Below the pieces are notes generated by a model. It saw only the letters and a program-made list of their open reading frames with translations. It did not search any database and was not told the DNA's origin. Shown in pieces: positions 58,671 to 64,000 of a DNA stretch of 64,000 bases. Numbering within the stretch: the stretch's first letter is position 1; each line of letters starts with the position of its first letter. Both the position numbers and the translations under genes were made by a program. The DNA lies in assembly GCA_964427185.1 (NCBI GenBank), contig CAYRSN010000002.1:23283-87282 (forward strand). The letters are read 5' to 3'. The DNA is from Sulfurivirga sp964427185. Its GTDB lineage: Bacteria; Pseudomonadota; Gammaproteobacteria; Thiomicrospirales; Thiomicrospiraceae.

Positions 58671-61268
58671 TTATGTGATGCAGCTGACACTTTCCATGAG
58701 CTGATGATAAAGCGCTTTTAAGGCTTCTTCCGTCAGTGGTTGCTGGTCTCGTCTGGAAATAATAAAGGTATCTTCAACCTTCTCGCCTACGGTGGTAATA
58801 CGGGCATCATGCAGGCGCAAATCATTTTCTACAAAGACCCATGCTACTTTGGCCAGCAGGCCGGGTAGGTCGAGGGTGGAAAGGAATAGCTCTGTGTAAG
58901 CCCCTTTTTGTTTGAACGTGATTTTTGTAGGTGTAATAAAACAGCGTTGTTTGCGTGTTGGTTGCGCAAGTTTAAACTGTGCAGGATCAATGGGTTGGTT
59001 TAAAGTGGCCTGAAGGGCGGTTTTAATCGCTTCTGCGCGTTCATGCTCCACTGCTTGGCGAGTATGTTGATCCAGTACATAAAATAAGGTCAGCGTGTTG
59101 CCATTCGGCAGGCAGTAAATTTGTGCTTCCATAATAGAAAGCTGTTGCTGCTCTAAAACTTTGGTGATTTGTGCAAATAGAAAGTCCCGATCTTCCGTAT
59201 ACAGCATGATTTCACTGGCCCCTTTTTGCGGTTGCGGCGTGATTTGAATCACAGGGCACCCCCGCTCAAGTATCTGGCGTGTGATGCGTACAATGGCACC
59301 CGGGGGCTGGCGATAGAAAAACTCTGTTTTGGCCAGCGCATGCCACAATGCTGCAAACTGTTCGGGTAACACGCCCTGTTTTTTCAGAAGCTCACGCGCG
59401 AGCTCCTGATGTTGCAGAGATTTGTTGGCAATATCTTTGGGCTGTGCTTGAGAGGCAACCAGCATACGGCTGGTTTCGCGGTAGAGCTCTAAAAAGAGAG
59501 CGTTTTTCCAATCGTTCCATACATCAGGTGAGGTGGATAATACATCTGCCAGCGTCAGTAGATAAAGGTGATCAAGACGTTTTTGATCGCCTACCTTTTC
59601 GGCAAATTGCGCGATGACTTCAGGGTCTGAAAGATCAGATTTTTGCGCCGTATCAGAAAAATCCAGGTGGTGGCGGACTAACCAGCTGACCAGGGCAACA
59701 TCCTGTTCAGGGAGGTTATGTTCCGCACACCATTGTTCGGCAAAGGCGGCACCGGTAATGGCATGAGGCTCATTGCCTTTGGTAATATCGTGAAAGAGGC
59801 CTGCTAAAAAGAGAATTTCAGGCTTTTGAATCTGCTTGCTGATTTGGTGCGCTGTGGGAAATTCCCAAGCATGATCTTCAATGAAAAAACGGCGCAGGTT
59901 GCGCAATACCAGTAAGGTGTGCTCATCTACCGGGTATGCATGAAACAGGTTAAACTGCATCAGGCCGGTAATGTGGCCAAACTGGGGAATATAGCGCGCC
60001 AGCACACCGTATTTATGCATATACTTCAGGCTGTGATAGACTCCCTGCGGCTGACGCAATAATGCGAGAAACAGGGTTTTATGAATTGCATCGTGTCGAA
60101 AGGCTTCATCTACGACATCCAGGTGGTTGGATAATGCCCGTAAGGTGCCTGCTCTCATTCCTTTGAGCTGAGGATGATAGGTAAATAATAAAAAGGCTTC
60201 CAGAATGGTGGTGGGATTCTGCTCAAATAAAGCAGGGTCTTTTATTTCCAGAAAGTCATTCACCGTTTGAAAACGCTGATTCAGTGCAACAGCGGGATGA
60301 TGCTGGTCAAACAGGGTTTCACGAAAATGGGCGAGTAGCACTTCGTTTAAGCGGATGACTTGTTGTGTAGTGCGGTAAAAACTGTGCATCAGGTGTTCTA
60401 CCTGCTGTTTGAGTGTGTCGCCCGGGGCATTGAGCTCAGTGGCCAGCAGCTGTTGGTGATCGAACAGCAAGCGATCTTCCCTGCGTTTTTTGTGCCGATG
60501 TAAGGCGAAGCGAAACCGGTTAAGGGTTTTGTTGGCCGCATCCAGCTGTGCATGTTCCTGAGGAGTCAGCATGGCGTGCTGTAGTAAATCGTATAAGGCG
60601 CTCGCGCCTAAAATACGTTTGGCAACCCAGTAGATGGTCTGTATATCGCGCAGACCGCCTGGGCAGGTTTTTAAATTAGGTTCCAGCTGATAAAGCGTAC
60701 CTTGTACCTTTTCTCGTCGGGTTTCTTGCTCTGCGACTTTAGCCAGATAAAAATCTTTGGCAGGCCAAAAATCCGCTGCTTTCCAAAGCTGGAGCAGGGC
60801 TTGAAAAGGCTCATAGGCCCCGGTAATCCAGCGCGCTTCTAACAGGCTGGTTGCTACTGTCACATCTTTGCGGCCTTCTTCCTCACATGAGGCTAAAGAG
60901 CGTACGGAGGCTCCGATATCCAGTCCCCAGTCCCAAAGCAGCGTCTGAAATGCGCAGATTGATGCCTCATGCTGCTTTTGTTGCGCCGCATCCGCTATGA
61001 TCAATACGTCAATGTCGGAGTAGGGATGAAGCTCTCCGCGGCCATAGCCTCCCACGGCAATCAGTGACAGCGCATCCAGCTCAAAATAGTGCCACAGCTG
61101 CTTTAACAGTTGATCAATAAAATGACTGCGTTCTTTTATTAAAAATGAAGCAGGGGTGCCCGTATCGAAGGCTTCGAACTGCTTTTCTCTAAAGTGTGTT
61201 AAGGCTTCGCGCCCGGCCTGGCGTATTGCGTGTAAATCCTGCTGTGCAAAAGCTTCCGTAAGGTTCAT
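58671..61268 (-). CDS. glnD: Bifunctional PII uridylyltransferase/uridylyl-removing enzyme
   Basis: GlnD senses glutamine and modifies PII proteins to control nitrogen assimilation. The 865-residue protein has the nucleotidyltransferase motif GGYGRGELHPYSDIDVLII (about 72-90), the GlnD domain with GGLRDIQTIYWVAKR, an HD hydrolase (LFHDITKGNEPHAITGA) and two C-terminal ACT domains (IMLYTEDRDFLFAQITKVL and LFLSTLDLPGLLAKVAWVF). It is coupled to map by an ATGA overlap, the arrangement found in E. coli too (map-glnD). Confidence 0.96.
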   Translation of the reverse strand: MNLTEAFAQQDLHAIRQAGREALTHFREKQFEAFDTGTPASFLIKERSHFIDQLLKQLWHYFELDALSLIAVGGYGRGELHPYSDIDVLIIADAAQQKQHEASICAFQTLLWDWGLDIGASVRSLASCEEEGRKDVTVATSLLEARWITGAYEPFQALLQLWKAADFWPAKDFYLAKVAEQETRREKVQGTLYQLEPNLKTCPGGLRDIQTIYWVAKRILGASALYDLLQHAMLTPQEHAQLDAANKTLNRFRFALHRHKKRREDRLLFDHQQLLATELNAPGDTLKQQVEHLMHSFYRTTQQVIRLNEVLLAHFRETLFDQHHPAVALNQRFQTVNDFLEIKDPALFEQNPTTILEAFLLFTYHPQLKGMRAGTLRALSNHLDVVDEAFRHDAIHKTLFLALLRQPQGVYHSLKYMHKYGVLARYIPQFGHITGLMQFNLFHAYPVDEHTLLVLRNLRRFFIEDHAWEFPTAHQISKQIQKPEILFLAGLFHDITKGNEPHAITGAAFAEQWCAEHNLPEQDVALVSWLVRHHLDFSDTAQKSDLSDPEVIAQFAEKVGDQKRLDHLYLLTLADVLSTSPDVWNDWKNALFLELYRETSRMLVASQAQPKDIANKSLQHQELARELLKKQGVLPEQFAALWHALAKTEFFYRQPPGAIVRITRQILERGCPVIQITPQPQKGASEIMLYTEDRDFLFAQITKVLEQQQLSIMEAQIYCLPNGNTLTLFYVLDQHTRQAVEHERAEAIKTALQATLNQPIDPAQFKLAQPTRKQRCFITPTKITFKQKGAYTELFLSTLDLPGLLAKVAWVFVENDLRLHDARITTVGEKVEDTFIISRRDQQPLTEEALKALYHQLMESVSCIT

Positions 61269-62056
61269 AAATGTGTTCCGGGCAGAAAAGGTGTCTCCCC
61301 TTCACGCAGGGTGAAGATTTCATAGCCCTGCTCGGTAACGGCTAATGTATGCTCCCACTGGGCAGAAAGTTTGCGGTCTTTTGTGATGACTGTCCACTGA
61401 TCACCGAGCACCCGGGTCTCTTTACGCCCCTGATTGATCATCGGCTCGATGGTGAAGGTCATGCCCGGCACAAGTTGGATCTGCTTAAGACTTGGCTCTG
61501 CATAGTGCAGTACCTGAGGCTCTTCGTGAAACTGCTGGCCGATACCGTGCCCACAGTACTCCTCTACGACAGAGTAGCCGTGTTTATGCGCGTGGGCTTC
61601 AATGGCGCAGGCAACATCAAACAACGTATTGCCCGGTTTAACCTGTTCAATCCCGAGCCACTGGCACTCGCGGGCAACATCACAAAGCCGCTTGGCGTAC
61701 GCAGGTACTTTGTCGCCGACACAGAACATCATGCTGGTATCGCCGTGATAGCCATCCTTGATAACAGTGATATCTATATTGAGAATATCGCCATTTTTAA
61801 GTTTTTTATTACCAGGAATGCCGTGGCACACTTGGTGGTTAAGTGAAGTGCAGATGGACTTGGGAAAACCGTGATAATTCAGCGGCGCGGGGGTTGCGCC
61901 GTGCTCAAGAATATAGTCGTGTGCGAGCTGATCCAGGTGCTCGGTTGTGATACCTGGTTTAACATGAGGTGTCAGCATTTCCAGAACAGAGGCGGCCAGC
62001 TTGCCGGCAACACGCATGCCCTGAAGATCTTGTTCTGTTTTCAGTGTGATACTCAT
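61265..62056 (-). CDS. map: Methionine aminopeptidase type I
   Basis: Map removes the initiator methionine from nascent proteins. The 263-residue protein has the five metal ligands in GDILNIDITVIKDGYHGDTSMMF (two Asp), GHGIGQQFHEEP (His), FTIEPMIN (Glu) and WEHTLAVTE (Glu). The start is placed at ATG 62056, giving the normal length and family start MSITLKTEQDLQGMR; an upstream in-frame start at 62155 would add 33 unlikely residues. It is divergent from rpsB, as in most proteobacteria. Confidence 0.95.
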   Translation of the reverse strand: MSITLKTEQDLQGMRVAGKLAASVLEMLTPHVKPGITTEHLDQLAHDYILEHGATPAPLNYHGFPKSICTSLNHQVCHGIPGNKKLKNGDILNIDITVIKDGYHGDTSMMFCVGDKVPAYAKRLCDVARECQWLGIEQVKPGNTLFDVACAIEAHAHKHGYSVVEEYCGHGIGQQFHEEPQVLHYAEPSLKQIQLVPGMTFTIEPMINQGRKETRVLGDQWTVITKDRKLSAQWEHTLAVTEQGYEIFTLREGETPFLPGTHL

Positions 62057-62100
62057 TGAAAGTATTTCTTGTGTTTTAAGTAGCGTTAAGGCACGTTTTG

Positions 62101-62109
62101 TGGTATAAA
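62101..62109 (+). promoter_or_regulatory. Extended -10 promoter of rpsB-tsf
   Basis: TGGTATAAA is an extended -10 element placed 125 bases before the rpsB ATG, leaving a long leader. It resembles the rnr promoter element (TGGTATAAT). Confidence 0.55.
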
Positions 62110-62162
62110 ACGCGCGCTGGAAAATTTCCGGTATTTTAACAAACGACACACACATGCCGACA

Positions 62163-62226
62163 CATAAATGGGGTGCTCTGTATTAGAGTTCATTTATGGG
62201 GCGTGTGGCGGAACAACCCATAGGAG
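62163..62226 (+). promoter_or_regulatory. Structured rpsB leader, possible S2 autoregulatory site
   Basis: CATAAATG (62163-62170) pairs with CATTTATG (62191-62198), and the loop has a small inner stem CTCT/AGAG. TATGGG (62195-62200), overlapping that arm, can alternatively pair with CCCATA (62217-62222), which touches the ribosome binding site AGGAG (62222-62226). Two mutually exclusive hairpins next to the Shine-Dalgarno fit the known feedback control of rpsB-tsf by S2 in gammaproteobacteria. The specific structure is my reading of the sequence. Confidence 0.5.
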
Positions 62227-62233
62227 AAAAGAT

Positions 62234-63001
62234 ATGGCTAAAGTTACTATGCGTCAGCTGCTGGAAGCGGGGGTGCACTTTGGGCACCAAACCCGTTACT
62301 GGAACCCCAAGATGGCACCTTATATTTTTGGTGTGCGTAATAAAATTCATATTATCAACTTGGAAAAGACCTTGCCTCTGTTTAACGAAGCAATGGACTT
62401 TCTAAGTAGTGTGGCGGCTCATAAAGGCGAAGTACTGTTTGTTGGTACCAAACGTCAGGCACAGGATGTTGTCGCAGAAGAAGCACAGCGTGCAGGCATG
62501 CCTTATGTCAATCACCGCTGGCTGGGCGGTATGCTGACAAACTATCAGACGATTAAAAAATCTATTCAGCGCCTGAAAGAGCTTGAAACCATGGAGCAGG
62601 ATGGCACCATGGATAAGCTGACCAAAAAAGAAGCTTTGATGTTGCGTCGCGAAAAAGACAAGCTGGAACGTGCCCTGGGCGGCATCAAGGATATGAAATC
62701 TAACGGACGCCCCGCTGCGCTGTTTGTGATCGATGTGGGCAATGAGCATATTGCTGTTAAAGAAGCTCAGAAGCTGGGTATTCCGGTTGTAGCGGTTGTG
62801 GATACCAATAATAGCCCTGAAGGAATTGACTATGTGATTCCGGGCAACGATGATGCGATCCGTGCCATTAAACTGTATCTGAGCACCGCTGCAGATGCAA
62901 TTAATGAAGGTAAGAACTCCATCACTACTCATGTGGAGGGAGATGACTTCGTAGAAGCTGAAGAGGCTGAAACAACTGCAGAAGCAGCTAAAGAAGCCTG
63001 A
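62234..63001 (+). CDS. rpsB: 30S ribosomal protein S2
   Basis: S2 is an essential small-subunit protein, recruited together with S1. The 255-residue protein starts MAKVTMRQLLEAGVHFGHQT and has YIFGVRNKIHIINLEKT, FVGTKRQAQDVV, VNHRWLGGMLTN and the acidic C-terminal tail. ATG 62234 is preceded by TAGGAG; an in-frame start at 62168 would add residues from the leader. First gene of the rpsB-tsf unit. Confidence 0.97.
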   Translation: MAKVTMRQLLEAGVHFGHQTRYWNPKMAPYIFGVRNKIHIINLEKTLPLFNEAMDFLSSVAAHKGEVLFVGTKRQAQDVVAEEAQRAGMPYVNHRWLGGMLTNYQTIKKSIQRLKELETMEQDGTMDKLTKKEALMLRREKDKLERALGGIKDMKSNGRPAALFVIDVGNEHIAVKEAQKLGIPVVAVVDTNNSPEGIDYVIPGNDDAIRAIKLYLSTAADAINEGKNSITTHVEGDDFVEAEEAETTAEAAKEA

Positions 63002-63025
63002 TAGCTTTTAGAATGGCTTGTATTT

Positions 63026-63060
63026 CGCCTCGGCTTATGGTCGAGGCGTTGTTGTTTTCA
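63026..63060 (+). terminator. Attenuator-like hairpin between rpsB and tsf
   Basis: CGCCTCG and CGAGGCG pair around a 9-base loop and are followed by a T-rich but interrupted tract (TTGTTGTTTT). A partial terminator between rpsB and tsf would reduce tsf transcription relative to rpsB, as known in E. coli. Confidence 0.6.
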
Positions 63061-63089
63061 CTTTAAGAGTAAAAAGAAAGGGGAAAGAC

Positions 63090-63980
63090 ATGGCGATTAC
63101 CGCTGCAATGGTTAAAGAGTTGCGTGAGCGTACAGGCGCAGGCATGATGGACTGCAAAAAAGCGTTGAGTGAAACCAACGGTGATATGGAAGCAGCCGTA
63201 GATTTGCTGCGCAAAAAAGGGATGGCTGGTGCAGATAAAAAAGCGGATCGTGTTGCGGCAGAAGGCATTATTGCTGTAGCGGTTTCCGAGGATGGCAAGC
63301 AGGCTGCAATTGTTGAAGTCAATTGTGAAACAGACTTTGTTGCAAAAGGCGATGACTTCCAGGCATTTGCTAACGCTGTCGCAGAGACAGTTCTGAAAAC
63401 AGGTATTGTTGATCCTGAAGCACTGGCCAATGAGCAGCTTCCTTCCGGTCAGACAGTGGATGAAGCGCGCCGTGAGCTGATTGCTAAAATCGGTGAGAAT
63501 GTGCAGATTCGTCGTGCAGAGTTATTGCAAACCGAAAACGGCCGTATTGGTGTGTATCGCCACGGTGATCGAATTGGTGTGGTTGTCGTGATGAAAGGCG
63601 GTAATGACACGGTTGTGCGTGATGTGGCCATGCATATTGCAGCCAGCAAGCCTGCCGCGATTTCCGCAGATGATGTGCCGGCCGAACTGATTGCTCATGA
63701 GCGTGAAATCTTTACGGCACAGGCGAAAGAATCCGGCAAGCCGGAAAATATCATCGAGAAGATGATTGAAGGCCGCATCAATAAATTCTTGAAAGAGATC
63801 ACCCTGTTGGGTCAGCCATTTGTCAAAAATCCAGATCAAACCGTTGAACAGCTGTTAAAAGAAGCAGAAGCAGTGGTCAACCAGTTTGCCCGTCTGGAGG
63901 TAGGTGAAGGGATTGAGAAAAAAGAAGAAAACTTTGCAGAAGAAGTAGCAAAACAGGCTGCGGCAGCACAAGGCAAGTAA
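63090..63980 (+). CDS. tsf: Elongation factor Ts
   Basis: EF-Ts exchanges GDP for GTP on EF-Tu. The 296-residue protein has the signature LRERTGAGMMDCKKAL near its start and the EF-Tu contact VEVNCETDFVAKGDDF. ATG 63090 is preceded by AAGGGGAAAG; an in-frame start at 63018 would include the hairpin region. The gene is complete, ending 20 bases before the window edge. Confidence 0.97.
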   Translation: MAITAAMVKELRERTGAGMMDCKKALSETNGDMEAAVDLLRKKGMAGADKKADRVAAEGIIAVAVSEDGKQAAIVEVNCETDFVAKGDDFQAFANAVAETVLKTGIVDPEALANEQLPSGQTVDEARRELIAKIGENVQIRRAELLQTENGRIGVYRHGDRIGVVVVMKGGNDTVVRDVAMHIAASKPAAISADDVPAELIAHEREIFTAQAKESGKPENIIEKMIEGRINKFLKEITLLGQPFVKNPDQTVEQLLKEAEAVVNQFARLEVGEGIEKKEENFAEEVAKQAAAAQGK

Positions 63981-64000
63981 GCAGCGGTTTTTAGTATTGC

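Noticed and set aside
61275..61300. Sequence in map resembling the repeat core (minus strand GAAGGGGAGACACCT, protein REGETP)
   Set aside because: It lacks the A7 tract and AT-rich flank, the C-run is broken by A, and it lies in the variable C-terminal end of Map, so similarity is probably chance.

Overview
The window looks like chromosome of a gammaproteobacterium, probably from the Thiomicrospira/Hydrogenovibrio neighbourhood of the Thiotrichales. That placement is inferred from gene content and protein resemblance, not from a marker gene. Nearly everything is core housekeeping: about 50 genes at high coding density, often with ATGA-type overlaps. No rRNA, tRNA, CRISPR array, insertion sequence or prophage gene was recognised. 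A run of 100 N (24370-24469) marks an unresolved assembly gap inside one gene.

Layout. 1-327: end of a coiled-coil gene. 539-1495: LysR regulator. 1610-7993: a DUF502 protein, aspS, nadA, yebC and ruvCAB as one run. 8053-13592: tolQRAB-pal-cpoB envelope-constriction operon with queC attached. 13741-16895: rnr and rlmB. 16945-18159 (minus): a ketohexokinase-like kinase fused to a Rieske domain. 18160-18652: long divergent spacer with two perfect DnaA boxes. 18653-20303: an FNR-type regulator, an FNR box with a possible small RNA, and a second Pal-like lipoprotein. 20345-26468: pepN and an uncharacterised envelope cluster. 26470-31758 (minus): mreBCD-mrdA-rodA rod-shape operon. 31878-36141: gatCAB and htpX. 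36219-38292 (minus): argD-argF. 38455-39607: ilvE and a small zinc-finger protein. 39667-42987 (minus): msbA, lpxL and a phosphatase. 43035-50036: lipopolysaccharide core genes, with an AT-rich outer part. 50164-58656: FAD/Fe-S oxidase, maf, rng, yhdP. 58671-62056 (minus): map-glnD. 62234-63980: rpsB-tsf.

The genes form a coherent envelope and translation set. MreBCD/PBP2/RodA drive elongation and Tol-Pal-CpoB drives constriction. MsbA, LpxL, HldD, WaaC, DgkA, a phosphoethanolamine-transferase relative and the outer-core genes build and remodel lipopolysaccharide. GatCAB fits with an aspartyl-tRNA synthetase carrying residues of the non-discriminating type, so Asn-tRNA(Asn) is probably made by transamidation.

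The most unusual signal is a small dispersed palindromic element, A7-G(4-5)-AGA-C(3-5), with an AT-rich flank. Four copies were found. Two abut stop codons of kinase and gatB genes and act there as intrinsic terminators. The other two lie in frame inside waaC and the FAD oxidase, in the orientation that cannot terminate the sense transcript. The second most interesting signal is a perfect FNR box just after the fnr-like gene, followed at class II spacing by a short terminated transcript that contains an anti-Shine-Dalgarno stretch.
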